In this document: positions 15,922-24,897 of the stretch, piece by piece
How the letters are laid out: every line of letters starts with the position of its first letter
Numbering within the stretch: position 1 is the first letter of the stretch
Translations under genes and position numbers: made by a program
DNA from: Candidatus Poribacteria bacterium
GTDB taxonomy: Bacteria > Poribacteria > WGA-4E > WGA-3G
DNA: 42,648 nt
Reading direction: 5' to 3'
Assembly (NCBI GenBank): GCA_022824265.1
Contig: JAJEAG010000046.1
Span: 1-42,648 of the forward strand
Notes under the pieces: generated by a model
What the model was told of the DNA's origin: nothing
The model's input: only the letters and a program-made list of their open reading frames with translations
The model's database searches: none

Positions 15922-17949
15922 TTAGTTCCTCACTTCCGATGGCGGAGTTTCTTTCAACCATGCATAGTTAAACCGATAATGTTGTTTACTGCTGATCAGG
16001 TGAATTATTCCGTTTTTACCTTGGCAAACAGCAAGATAACCACCCGGTTCAGCACTATTTAATCCCATTATGAACGGGTGTCCATCCATCGTCTCAATTT
16101 CTCGGTCAGGACCATCATCTGTAATGAGACGGATATTAGACCACGATTCACCGTCATCATAAGAGAGTGCCCCGAAAAGTCCTGTAACATGCCGTTCATT
16201 TCCAGATTCGTCCATAAGCGGCATCGTCTCAGGTGTCTTGCGACTACCTGTAAACGAGGCAAGAAAAATGGGGCCTTCCTGAAGTCTTAAAAATACACAC
16301 CTTTGTCCCCCAGAAACAACAGGAAACGGACTTGCACTGTAATGCCATGTTTTACCACTATCGTTAGAAACACTTTTTGGCATGCGACCGTCAATCGTAT
16401 CCCCGCGACCATACGCCATCAACCGTCCATCAGACAGTTCTACAACCGCAGCATGTATCCCCGCAATCCATCCGCCACTATTACCAGCTGCAAAATCAGG
16501 AATCGGTTGTCCTGCTCCAGGATCGTACCACGTTTCACCATCATCATTGCTTAACCAGATTGCTGTGCCACCGTTACCACCACTGACGGCATCGCAAGCG
16601 AGTAGAATTGAACCATTCTGTCTACGGAAAACCGATGCGATTGGCATTTGACGGAGTTGGTGCTCTGGTGAGATAAAACGCGGTTTTGACCATGTTGCCC
16701 CATTATCGTCAGAATAACGCAGGACCAGTGCCAAAGGACCCCAGGTCGCAGCTGCTGATAATCCGTTGAAATGATAAATACGTCCTTTCTCATTGCGCCA
16801 TAGACTTGTAGCGTGATTATTTCTATCAGGTGGACCCCAGAAGGGTTCTGCAGGTTCCCATTCAGTCTGACCTAATCGTAATCGACTTGCAGCAACAGTT
16901 AATTCCCGTCCACGTTCTGTTACACAAGAATACCATGCTGAAAACATGTCACCATTCGGACATTCAACAATTGCTGGGACATGGTTATGTCTTGAAAACA
17001 GTGGTCCATTCGTGCCTTCTGGTATTCGGACAAATGGGATCGGTTCAGCAAAATATGCTGATTCTGGTGCAGGTGCTGTTTTAGAATCTTGTTTAACATT
17101 CTTACCCCATAACGCTACCTTCGTAGACAGTAATAACGAAGATGTCTCTGGCATTTCGCCACATACAACACGGAAACCGATATACCAATGTTTATCTTCT
17201 GGTACTGCTCCCATCCGATTAGCGGAACGTAGATAACACAGTAACGTCGAATGGCTGCCTCCTCGCGTCACACGATACAAACCATTTTCTCGTCCACAAG
17301 GATCAGTCTGTGGTTGTGGTTCATAAGGTCCATACCAATCTTGACACCACTCTTCAACATTGCCATGCATGTCGTATAGACCCCAGGCATTTGGTGTCGT
17401 TTTTCCGATATGCAGTGGTACAATCTCTTCTTCTCCACGACTCCGTCCCGCATCTGGGTACCAACTTTCTCCTACGTTCTTTTGAAACTCCTCTGGCAAA
17501 GTATTACCAGTATGGTAATGTGTTGTGGTTCCTGCTCTGCATGCATATTCCCATTCTGCTTCGGTTGGCAATCGATAAGGCAGACCTTCCTTTTCGGACA
17601 ACCACTTGCAGAAATTAGTTGCATCGTGCCAATCTACAAAGACAACTGCTTCATCATCGTCCTGTGAGAAACCTACTTTACCGCGTAGTTTATTATGTGA
17701 GGTTTGAAATTGCTCATATTGTACATTTGTTACTTGATATATACCGATGTAATACGGATTGCTAAGTGTTACCTGATGAATTGGTTGTTCATCCCAATCT
17801 CCATCTCGTAGGTATTCCTTGCCTGCTGTTATTTCATCTGTAAGATTAGCGTTTGCGGAACCCATCATAAATGTACCGAGTTCAATTCTTACGAACTGCA
17901 TTCCAATGGAATTTGTGAAAGTCTCATCTCTTAATATCTGTTGTTGCAT
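15922..17949 (-). CDS. FGE-like (SUMF1) domain fused to a sialidase/BNR-repeat domain
   Basis: This 675 aa protein has two parts. Residues about 8-250 are a formylglycine-generating-enzyme/sulfatase-modifying domain (MQFVRIELGTFMMGS, RLPTEAEWEYACRAGTT, DMHGNVEEWCQDWYG, TRGGSHS, GFRVVCGE). Residues about 290-660 are a six-bladed-type sialidase domain with four Asp-boxes of the form SxDxGxxW (SDDNGATW, SNDDGETW, SNDSGKTW, SYDDGESW). The RGGS region has His where Trp is usual and only one of the paired cysteines, so true formylglycine formation is doubtful; the domain may bind or structure instead. No signal peptide is evident. It is the first gene of the operon under the consensus promoter at 18001-18029. 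Confidence 0.85.
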   Translation of the reverse strand: MQQQILRDETFTNSIGMQFVRIELGTFMMGSANANLTDEITAGKEYLRDGDWDEQPIHQVTLSNPYYIGIYQVTNVQYEQFQTSHNKLRGKVGFSQDDDEAVVFVDWHDATNFCKWLSEKEGLPYRLPTEAEWEYACRAGTTTHYHTGNTLPEEFQKNVGESWYPDAGRSRGEEEIVPLHIGKTTPNAWGLYDMHGNVEEWCQDWYGPYEPQPQTDPCGRENGLYRVTRGGSHSTLLCYLRSANRMGAVPEDKHWYIGFRVVCGEMPETSSLLLSTKVALWGKNVKQDSKTAPAPESAYFAEPIPFVRIPEGTNGPLFSRHNHVPAIVECPNGDMFSAWYSCVTERGRELTVAASRLRLGQTEWEPAEPFWGPPDRNNHATSLWRNEKGRIYHFNGLSAAATWGPLALVLRYSDDNGATWSKPRFISPEHQLRQMPIASVFRRQNGSILLACDAVSGGNGGTAIWLSNDDGETWYDPGAGQPIPDFAAGNSGGWIAGIHAAVVELSDGRLMAYGRGDTIDGRMPKSVSNDSGKTWHYSASPFPVVSGGQRCVFLRLQEGPIFLASFTGSRKTPETMPLMDESGNERHVTGLFGALSYDDGESWSNIRLITDDGPDREIETMDGHPFIMGLNSAEPGGYLAVCQGKNGIIHLISSKQHYRFNYAWLKETPPSEVRN

Positions 17950-18000
17950 AGTGTTCTCAATTCGGTAGTTTTGATTTCAATTTGTTTATGAATATAAAGC

Positions 18001-18029
18001 ATTATATATGGTTTGTCCGATATTGTCAA
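18001..18029 (-). promoter_or_regulatory. Perfect consensus sigma-70 promoter for the FGE-sialidase/PhyH/PLD operon
   Basis: On the minus strand, TTGACA is followed after exactly 17 bp by TATAAT, both matching the consensus fully. The start near 17994 gives a leader of about 45 nt before the first gene. Confidence 0.8.
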
Positions 18030-18450
18030 TTATTGTAAGTATATACCCAGAACCTTTTACTTATCAATATCTTACGATTTTAATAATAATCCTTCCGTTG
18101 TAGGAGCAATTTTCTGGTCGCGATCTTTCTGAATTACTGAACGCATGGAAGACGCGGAAGGGGGTACTGATATGTCTATGCGGTATTCATAGGATTAGTT
18201 TTCAGCATGATATAGGAATACTACCGTCTTCTGTGTCTATTGTGATTTCAGACAATTAATATATCTATATATTGACACATACCAGAGGTTACTTTGCTCG
18301 CTCCGACCGACAAAATAAATTGTAAATAAAAAGTTTTCATTTCGACAGGCTAAGAGGTCGATCCTACAGAGGAAGACTTTATTTTGAAAATCATTTTATT
18401 TGGAAAACTGAATGGATCTGGTATATCCGCTTTGTCTTATAAACTTTGAT
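18030..18450. other. Intergenic region between divergent operons
   Basis: No gene is recognised. The stretch 18240-18375 has segments such as 'gaggttactttgctcgctcc' and GGTCGATCCTACAG that resemble the spacer repeats near 7900 and 41520, so it probably carries a decayed copy of the same family. Confidence 0.4.
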
Positions 18451-18480
18451 TTGTTATTCAAAACACAGACATGCTATAAT
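18451..18480 (+). promoter_or_regulatory. Extended -10 promoter for the TPR/ABC-2/glmM cluster
   Basis: TTGTTA, an 18-bp spacer and TGCTATAAT (an extended -10) end at 18480. The expected start near 18487 lies downstream of the ATG at 18483, which argues that translation begins at the ATG at 18504. Confidence 0.5.
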
Positions 18481-18503
18481 CAATGTTAGATAAGAGGTTG
18501 TCT

Positions 18504-19157
18504 ATGCTAAAACGCAATGGTTTTTCAAAATTAGCATCACTGATGTTAAAAAACTATGCAGATACTGAAAGTTTGAAAGCACAACTAACATCAGAATATA
18601 CTGAAGAAGATCTGATATCCTATCTACAAAATGAAGATCCACTGATTGGACGTGCTGCAGCGACTGCCCTTGGAATAGTAGGGGATATGAACGTAGTTCC
18701 TGCCTTAGTCGCAAACCTAAAAAACGAAGATTTTCGAACGTCAATCATTACGGAAGCAGCATTGTGGAAAATATGGTGTCGTTCAGGAGATGAATCTGTG
18801 GATGAAATGCTGATTGCTGGTAAGAGGTATTTGGAAAATGAGAATCTTTTGGAAGCGGTAAAACAATTTACTGCAGTTATAGAAGCATCACCAGATTTTG
18901 CTGAAGGATATAACCAACGCGCTGTTGTCTATTATGTAATGGAAAAATGGAACAATGCACTTGAAGATTGTTTACAGACAGTAAAACTTAATCCCTATCA
19001 TTTTGGTGCTTATGCTGGAATGGGACACGTATATCTCAGATTAAGACAAATAGATAAGGCAGTTATTGCCTATAGGCATGCCCTTAACATTAATCCAAAT
19101 CTTATCGCTATTGCCAATTCACTTCGGCAGTTACAGCATGTATTGCATGAGGTATAG
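18504..19157 (+). CDS. HEAT/TPR-repeat protein
   Basis: This protein of about 217 aa starts with one HEAT-like helical repeat (LISYLQNEDPLIGRAAATAL, then the NVVPALVANLKNED partner helix). Two to three TPR units follow (LEAVKQFTAVIEASPDFAEG, ALEDCLQTVKLNPYHFGAYA, AVIAYRHALNINPN). Such repeats mediate protein-protein contacts; no enzymatic motif is seen. An in-frame ATG at 18483 would add seven residues, but it lies upstream of the predicted transcription start. The ATG at 18504 has AAGAGG six bases before it. It is probably cotranscribed with the downstream membrane protein and glmM. Confidence 0.8.
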   Translation: MLKRNGFSKLASLMLKNYADTESLKAQLTSEYTEEDLISYLQNEDPLIGRAAATALGIVGDMNVVPALVANLKNEDFRTSIITEAALWKIWCRSGDESVDEMLIAGKRYLENENLLEAVKQFTAVIEASPDFAEGYNQRAVVYYVMEKWNNALEDCLQTVKLNPYHFGAYAGMGHVYLRLRQIDKAVIAYRHALNINPNLIAIANSLRQLQHVLHEV

Positions 19158-19166
19158 AAACAGTTG

Positions 19167-19952
19167 ATGGATACAAAATTGACACTTTTTTCTGATATGA
19201 CATTTTACAAAAAGACCTTAGTTTGTTTCTGTATTGCGAGTTTTCTACAGTTTGTAACCTATCAATTGTTTACGCTTGCTAAACTTGGTTCACCTGATGT
19301 TTGTTATGCTCTTGCACAGACTGTCGTTATTCTTTTAGTAGCACCCTACATTGCAGCCTTAAGTGCAGAACTTGATCTGAAGTCAAAATTACATTCACAT
19401 TTACTATTACTTACACCAATCCATATCGGTAGAAGTTTGTTAGTACGACTTTTCAGAAGTCAGGCTGTGCTTATGTGCTGGATTGTTGTATCAACAGCAT
19501 TTGCTATTTTAATGTGCAACATGCCAATCATAAAAGCATTGAAGTTGGTGGTTTTATTAGGAATTTATAGTATATCCGCTGGAGCAATTGGTATGTGGTG
19601 GAGCCGAGCATTTAAGGATGTCATCTTTGGAACAGTATGCACATATTTTATTTTAGGTGTATTTATTGGAAGTGCATTTTTATTAATGCCTATTGAAAGA
19701 TATATTGACAACTTACGACCGGTAATTCAGCCAGTACTTCACTTGAACCCACTCATTGCTGTGTGTAATATCTTTGATGGATTGGATATTTTTAGAATAC
19801 CAATATTATATGGGATTACACCGATTACATTTTATAATTACTCATATCCGTCATGGTATATTAATGTATTCTGGCAACTGGTGATTGGTATATGCTGCTT
19901 TTTGTGGACATGGGGAATGAGTAGGTCATCAAAAATTACTGCTATATATTAA
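19167..19952 (+). CDS. ABC-2 type permease-like integral membrane protein
   Basis: This protein of about 261 aa has around six hydrophobic helices (near residues 16-36, 42-62, 92-113, 120-140, 150-172 and 236-255). Between helices 2 and 3 it has a cytoplasmic loop containing ELDLKSKLHSHLLLLTPIHI, a pattern common in ABC-2 permeases (the 'LLLTP' coupling region). It would need an ATPase partner, but none is adjacent. TTG at 19164 is an alternative start two residues... one codon upstream and would sit closer to the upstream GAGG. It lies a few bases after the TPR gene and ends 29 bp before the preferred glmM start. Export role and substrate are unknown. Confidence 0.7.
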   Translation: MDTKLTLFSDMTFYKKTLVCFCIASFLQFVTYQLFTLAKLGSPDVCYALAQTVVILLVAPYIAALSAELDLKSKLHSHLLLLTPIHIGRSLLVRLFRSQAVLMCWIVVSTAFAILMCNMPIIKALKLVVLLGIYSISAGAIGMWWSRAFKDVIFGTVCTYFILGVFIGSAFLLMPIERYIDNLRPVIQPVLHLNPLIAVCNIFDGLDIFRIPILYGITPITFYNYSYPSWYINVFWQLVIGICCFLWTWGMSRSSKITAIY

Positions 19953-19981
19953 AGTTGGTTGCTATTCAAATGAGAGATTCC

Positions 19982-21388
19982 ATGAATAAGTTAAAAGACC
20001 CAATTATTAGTGTTTCAGGGGTACGTGGACAGGTTGGTATATCGCTTGATGCGCGGACAATAACACGGTTTGCAATGGCATTTGGCACATTTGCCGATGG
20101 AAAAACCGTTGTGATTGGACGAGATTCACGCACATCCAGCCCTATGATTCGTCATGCAGTTCTTGCTGGTCTTTTTGCTACTGGATGCCACGTTATAGAT
20201 GTTGGATTATGTCCAACTCCTACTGTATTGATGATAACAAAGCACCTAAATGCAGCTGGAAGTATTACGATTACTGCGAGTCATAATCCGGTAGAATGGA
20301 ACGGCATAGAATTTGCTTCAAAAGCAGGAAAGTTGTTAACACAAACAGAACGGGACAAATTGATGGGTATCTATGATACTGAGAATTTTACCCTCGCTGC
20401 TTGGGATAAACAGGGAACCCTTGAAGAATACAAAGAACCAACTGCCCACCATCTCACACAGATATTCAATTCTCAGTGGCTTGATGCTGATTTAGTTCGA
20501 AACGCCAATTTAAAGGTAGCACTTGATTGCGGTAATGGTGCTGGATGTGTTATTAGTCCTTCTCTGCTACGGGAACTTGGATGTGAGGTAGTAGAAATAA
20601 ATTGTGTGTTAGATGGCAACTTCAATCGTCCTGCGGAACCTACCCCTGATGCATTAAGTCAACTATGTGAAACAGTGCTTGAAACAGATGCGGATATTGG
20701 TTTTGCACATGATGGAGATGCTGACCGGGTTGTAGTTGTTACTGATTCAGGTGTGGCATTAAGTGGGGAATGGACTTTAGCATTTGTTGTAGATTTTATA
20801 TTGAATAAAATAAAGGGAGACATCGTTGCCACTGTAATTACAAGTCGTATGATAGACGATATTGCTGCAAAACACGGTGTGTCTCTGCATCGTACGAAAG
20901 TCGGTGTGGGATGGGTCGTTGAAAAGATGCACGAAGTGAATGCTGTTATCGGTGGTGAAGGCACAGGTGGTGTGATATATCCATCTCTCAACTATACAAC
21001 GGATGGTATCGCCTCAATTGCAGCAATTGTTCAATACCTTGCTGAATCCAAGAGTTCGGTGACTGAACTTGTTGATGCAATGCCAAGATATGAGATGTGT
21101 CGCAAGAAAGTAGAGATCCCATCCCAAGAGGTAGCAACAAAACTTGTTGAGCTTGTATTGAAGGAGTATGAAGCAGAATGCACCACAGACATAGAATCAA
21201 TACAACACCTTGATTTAACAGACGGTATCAAATGTGTCTGGGATGACCATTGGATCAACATTCGTAAATCAGGAACAGAACCAGTAATTCGGGTCTTTAG
21301 TGAAGCACCATCTGAAACACAAGCAGAAGAACTTTGTAATCAGGAAGTTGATCGTTTACAGACCTTAATGAAACAGATAAACCTTTAA
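19982..21388 (+). CDS. glmM: Phosphoglucosamine mutase / phosphohexomutase
   Basis: This alpha-D-phosphohexomutase of about 468 aa contains the phosphoserine loop TASHNP, the metal loop DGDADR, the sugar loop GEGTGG and the phosphate-binding RKSGTEPVIRV. GlmM converts glucosamine-6-phosphate to glucosamine-1-phosphate on the way to UDP-GlcNAc, for peptidoglycan and LPS. Phosphomannomutase activity cannot be excluded from motifs alone. The likely start is ATG at 19982, behind GAGA, giving MNKLKDPIISVSGVRG; in-frame TTG 19955 and ATG 19970 lie upstream. It is followed by YvcK/GlmR, another UDP-GlcNAc pathway protein, which supports the GlmM assignment. Confidence 0.85.
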   Translation: MNKLKDPIISVSGVRGQVGISLDARTITRFAMAFGTFADGKTVVIGRDSRTSSPMIRHAVLAGLFATGCHVIDVGLCPTPTVLMITKHLNAAGSITITASHNPVEWNGIEFASKAGKLLTQTERDKLMGIYDTENFTLAAWDKQGTLEEYKEPTAHHLTQIFNSQWLDADLVRNANLKVALDCGNGAGCVISPSLLRELGCEVVEINCVLDGNFNRPAEPTPDALSQLCETVLETDADIGFAHDGDADRVVVVTDSGVALSGEWTLAFVVDFILNKIKGDIVATVITSRMIDDIAAKHGVSLHRTKVGVGWVVEKMHEVNAVIGGEGTGGVIYPSLNYTTDGIASIAAIVQYLAESKSSVTELVDAMPRYEMCRKKVEIPSQEVATKLVELVLKEYEAECTTDIESIQHLDLTDGIKCVWDDHWINIRKSGTEPVIRVFSEAPSETQAEELCNQEVDRLQTLMKQINL

Positions 21389-21469
21389 CTGCGTTATTTG
21401 TCATAAATATATACGTTAATGTAAATTAAAATACAAACAAGAACCACTATCTTGACGGTTGGAGTAATT

Positions 21470-22720
21470 ATGTCTTTGAAAATTGCCTGCATCGGCGGCG
21501 GAAGCGGATTATCCGCGCTCCTTAGCGGGATTAAGTATTTTTCTGATATGGAATCGGGTAACGAAAAGATTATTGATCTGGATAGTTTGTCAGCAATCGT
21601 TACCGTATCAGACGATGGAGGAAGTTCTGGTCGTCTGGTTGAGGAATTTGATGTCCTTCCACCTGGAGATATACGCAGGTTGTTGTATACTCTATCCGAT
21701 GCAGAAGAACTTGCAGGTCTATTTGAATACCGGTTTTCCAGCAATGGTGATCTTGGTGGACATACAATTGGAAACCTATTATTAACTGCACTCTCAGAAA
21801 TAAAAGGTAATTTTCCTAAAGCTATTCAAGCAGCATCACGACTACTCTCTGTACGCGGACAGATCATTCCAGTTACCTTAGATTACACCGTCCTTTGTGC
21901 CGAACTCGCTGACGGTGAAATTGTTCGAGGTGAGTCGACCATCCCAATACGCGAAAATAGAGAACCTATTAAACGTGTGTTTTTTGAGCAGCGTGAAAAC
22001 GGTAAAACACCCCATGATATAGACGAAGTTTATGAATGCCAAGCACATCAATCAGCGATAGATGCGCTTGTCAACGCAGATGCAATTATCATTGGTCCGG
22101 GAAGTCTGTACACCAGTATTATGCCGAATCTTGTGATAAAAGGTATAGTAGAAACAATACAACGGTCTAATGCTGTGAAAATATATGTCTGCAATGTGAT
22201 GACACAACCCGGAGAAACCGACGGTTATGCTGTGACAGATCATGTCAACGCTATATTTGACCATGCAAAGATCCCTATCAATTATGTATTGGTCAATAAC
22301 CAACCAGCCCCCAAGGAAATAATGCAAGGGTATGTAAGGAATGAATTGGTTTCTCAGCTTACCCGAATTCGATCTCTATCTGAAGAAGGACTTTCAATGC
22401 TTTCAGAGGACAGTGAGCATTTAAGGCAAGTACTGAATCTCGCAAAAGATATATCGGACTTATCTACAGAAACAATACAGCTTGCAGATGCCTCGAAAGT
22501 GCAAGTTTGCTACAACCGTGAACAGGAAAGACTTGAAGAACAAGACATAACGATTGTTGAAGCAGACCTTATTAGGGACATGGTTGTCACTGAAATCGGA
22601 ACATGGATGGGTGGCGCACAGATGAACGTTATTAGACATGATCCTGAAAAGTTGGCTACTAATCTTGTTGAGATATTCAGGAAGCATCCAAAACTGAGTG
22701 AAGCAATTAAACAGAAATGA
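21470..22720 (+). CDS. yvcK: YvcK/GlmR family (CofD-like) UDP-GlcNAc-binding regulator
   Basis: This protein of about 416 aa has an N-terminal IACIGGGSGLSALL nucleotide-binding loop, VSDDGGSSGRLVEEF, PPGDIRRLL and a central IIGPGSLYTSIMPNL; these are all hallmarks of the YvcK branch of the CofD-like family. In Bacillus the homologue (GlmR) binds UDP-GlcNAc and tunes GlmS and cell-wall precursor supply. It lacks the GTP/lactyl chemistry expected of true CofD, based on the family. The ATG at 21470 has GGTTGGAG just upstream; a TTG at 21452 is in frame. It lies 81 bp after glmM and is followed by a terminator starting at its stop codon. Confidence 0.88.
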   Translation: MSLKIACIGGGSGLSALLSGIKYFSDMESGNEKIIDLDSLSAIVTVSDDGGSSGRLVEEFDVLPPGDIRRLLYTLSDAEELAGLFEYRFSSNGDLGGHTIGNLLLTALSEIKGNFPKAIQAASRLLSVRGQIIPVTLDYTVLCAELADGEIVRGESTIPIRENREPIKRVFFEQRENGKTPHDIDEVYECQAHQSAIDALVNADAIIIGPGSLYTSIMPNLVIKGIVETIQRSNAVKIYVCNVMTQPGETDGYAVTDHVNAIFDHAKIPINYVLVNNQPAPKEIMQGYVRNELVSQLTRIRSLSEEGLSMLSEDSEHLRQVLNLAKDISDLSTETIQLADASKVQVCYNREQERLEEQDITIVEADLIRDMVVTEIGTWMGGAQMNVIRHDPEKLATNLVEIFRKHPKLSEAIKQK

Positions 22721-22749
22721 GGGTAATTTTCATAGAAAACTACCCTTTT
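22720..22749 (+). terminator. Intrinsic terminator after yvcK
   Basis: AGGGTAATTTTC (22720-22731) pairs with GAAAACTACCCT (22735-22746) with one mismatch and a 3-nt loop, followed by a short T-run. The stem starts at the last base of the yvcK stop codon. Confidence 0.7.
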
Positions 22750-22784
22750 GAGTTATTGAGACTAATAAGTTTTTCTATTTCTAT

Positions 22785-22997
22785 TTATTTGAATTCCAGA
22801 TGAGAAACGTTGTTAGATTTAATGTGAGAGGCAAATTTATCACAGATATACGATAGGTTGTCAATGAAATTTTCCCAATGAAATTCTTCTTCATGTGCCT
22901 GTACTGCAGCAAAATATACCGCTAATTCATAATAACCTAATTTTCGATCATCTGTTAGATGCGTTTCAGTGGTATGTGGTGTTTTAACTTTAGGCAT
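22785..22997 (-). CDS. Small hypothetical protein, 70 aa
   Basis: No family is recognised. The protein is His/Glu-rich in the middle (AAVQAHEEEFHWENF) and predicted helical, with no membrane segment or signal. GGGGGT lies 5 bases before the ATG, which supports real translation. It stands alone between the yvcK terminator and glnS, on the opposite strand to both. Confidence 0.5.
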   Translation of the reverse strand: MPKVKTPHTTETHLTDDRKLGYYELAVYFAAVQAHEEEFHWENFIDNLSYICDKFASHIKSNNVSHLEFK

Positions 22998-23160
22998 CCT
23001 ATACCCCCAAAAAAATAAATTGTGTTATCCACGTATAATTTAAACGTCTCTCAAGAACAAGGGTTTCAACTTTTTATACTTATTCTAAAATTATATATTA
23101 CAGTCTTTTTAATTTTACAGTTCAGATTGGCGTTATAATTCAATATTCGTAGGAGAATTC

Positions 23161-24897
23161 ATGAACCATACAAGAACTAAATCAGACCATAACAAAATCA
23201 ACACTAAAGAGGAAGACAATAATCCTCCTGATACAAATTTTATCAAGCAAGCAATTGAAGAAGATATAGCATCAAATAGATTTGATAGTAGGGTACATAC
23301 CAGATTTCCTCCAGAACCGAGTGGATACCTGCATATTGGACACGCCAAAGCGATCTGCATCAGTTTTGGTATCGCTGAGAACTTTGGCGGTCTATACAAT
23401 CTAAGATTCGATGACAGCAATCCTATTACCGAAGAGCATGAGTTTGTAGAGGCGATCAAACGTGATGTCCATTGGCTTGGTTTTGATTGGGAAGACCGCG
23501 AATTCTATGCCTCCGACTATTTTGAAACACTTTATGAATATGCTATCAAACTGATAGAAAAAGAAAAAGCTTATGTCTGTGATCTAACCCCAGAACAGAT
23601 GCGTTCTTTCCGCGGTACATTAGTCGAACCCGGTAAAGACAGTCCTTTCCGTGAACGTTCTGTTGAAGAAAACTTAACTTTATTCAAAGGAATGCGTGAT
23701 GGTGAATTTCCTGATGGTTCTCGCACGCTACGTGCAAAAATAGATATGACAAGTCCGAACCTAAATATGCGTGATCCAGTGATGTACCGTGTCTTACGTT
23801 CTCCACACTATCGGCATGGTAATAATTGGTGCATTTATCCCACCTATGATTTTACACATGGACAATCTGATTCAATTGAAGGTATCACACATTCCTTATG
23901 TGATGTTCAATTTGAAGATCATCGTCCGCTTTATGATTGGTTTTTGGAGTCATTAGAGATATATGCTCCGAGACAGATTGAATTTGCCCGTTTGAATCTT
24001 ACATATACTGTTCTCGGTAAAAGGAAGTTAAAAATATTGGTTGAGAATGGTCATGTGAATGGTTGGGATGATCCAAGACTTCCAACCCTCGCGGGGATGC
24101 GTCGTCGCGGATATACTCCTGAATCAATCCGAGATTTCTGCAACCGTATAGGTGTCTCGAAGTCAGATAATCTCATTGAAATTAGTCAGTTGGAATACTC
24201 CATACGTGACGACCTAAATCGACGTGCACCACGTGTCATGGCTGTGCTCAATCCTGTCAAAGTAGTTATTGATAACTATCCAGAGGGTCAAGTAGAAATG
24301 ATGGATGCGGATAACAATCCTGAAGATGAAAACGCGGGTACAAGGGAAATCCCATTCTCACGAGAAATTTATATTGAACGTGATGATTTCATGGAGGATC
24401 CACCACGAAAATTTTACAGATTAGCACCCGGACGCGAAGTAAGACTTAAGCACGCATACTATATAACATGTGAAAACGTCATTAAAGATGAAAATACCGG
24501 AGAAATCCTTGAGATACACTGTACATACGATCCTGAAACAAGAGGCGGTTGGGCTGAAGATGGACGTAGAGTTCAGGGGACTTTGCATTGGGTATCTGTA
24601 GAACATGCTGTAGATGCTGAAGTGCGATTATACGATACGCTTTTTACTGAACGTGAACCAGAAAATTCAGCTGATGGCACAGACTGGGTAAAATATATTA
24701 ATCCTGATTCCTTAGAGGTGTTAGATGACTGTAAAGTTGAACCAAGTCTCTTGGATGGTGCCCCTGGGAACCGTTATCAATTCTTACGGATTGGATATTT
24801 TTGCATTGACCCAGACACATCAACAGAAAAATTAGTATTCAATAGAACAGTTGCACTACGGGATAGTTGGGCAAAAATTCAGAAAGGACAAAAATGA
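23161..24897 (+). CDS. glnS: Glutaminyl-tRNA synthetase
   Basis: This class I aminoacyl-tRNA synthetase of 578 aa has the GlnRS-type signature [16 protein letters not shown] near residue 50. The KMSKS-equivalent reads VLGKRKL (E. coli has VMSKRKL), and the C-terminal anticodon-binding beta-barrels contain [16 protein letters not shown] and [11 protein letters not shown]. It charges tRNA-Gln directly, so this organism need not rely wholly on transamidation. The start is ATG behind AGGAGA; a TATAAT at 23134-23139 is a possible -10. It overlaps gltX by 4 bp. Confidence 0.93.
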   Translation: MNHTRTKSDHNKINTKEEDNNPPDTNFIKQAIEEDIASNRFDSRVHTRFPPEPSGYLHIGHAKAICISFGIAENFGGLYNLRFDDSNPITEEHEFVEAIKRDVHWLGFDWEDREFYASDYFETLYEYAIKLIEKEKAYVCDLTPEQMRSFRGTLVEPGKDSPFRERSVEENLTLFKGMRDGEFPDGSRTLRAKIDMTSPNLNMRDPVMYRVLRSPHYRHGNNWCIYPTYDFTHGQSDSIEGITHSLCDVQFEDHRPLYDWFLESLEIYAPRQIEFARLNLTYTVLGKRKLKILVENGHVNGWDDPRLPTLAGMRRRGYTPESIRDFCNRIGVSKSDNLIEISQLEYSIRDDLNRRAPRVMAVLNPVKVVIDNYPEGQVEMMDADNNPEDENAGTREIPFSREIYIERDDFMEDPPRKFYRLAPGREVRLKHAYYITCENVIKDENTGEILEIHCTYDPETRGGWAEDGRRVQGTLHWVSVEHAVDAEVRLYDTLFTEREPENSADGTDWVKYINPDSLEVLDDCKVEPSLLDGAPGNRYQFLRIGYFCIDPDTSTEKLVFNRTVALRDSWAKIQKGQK

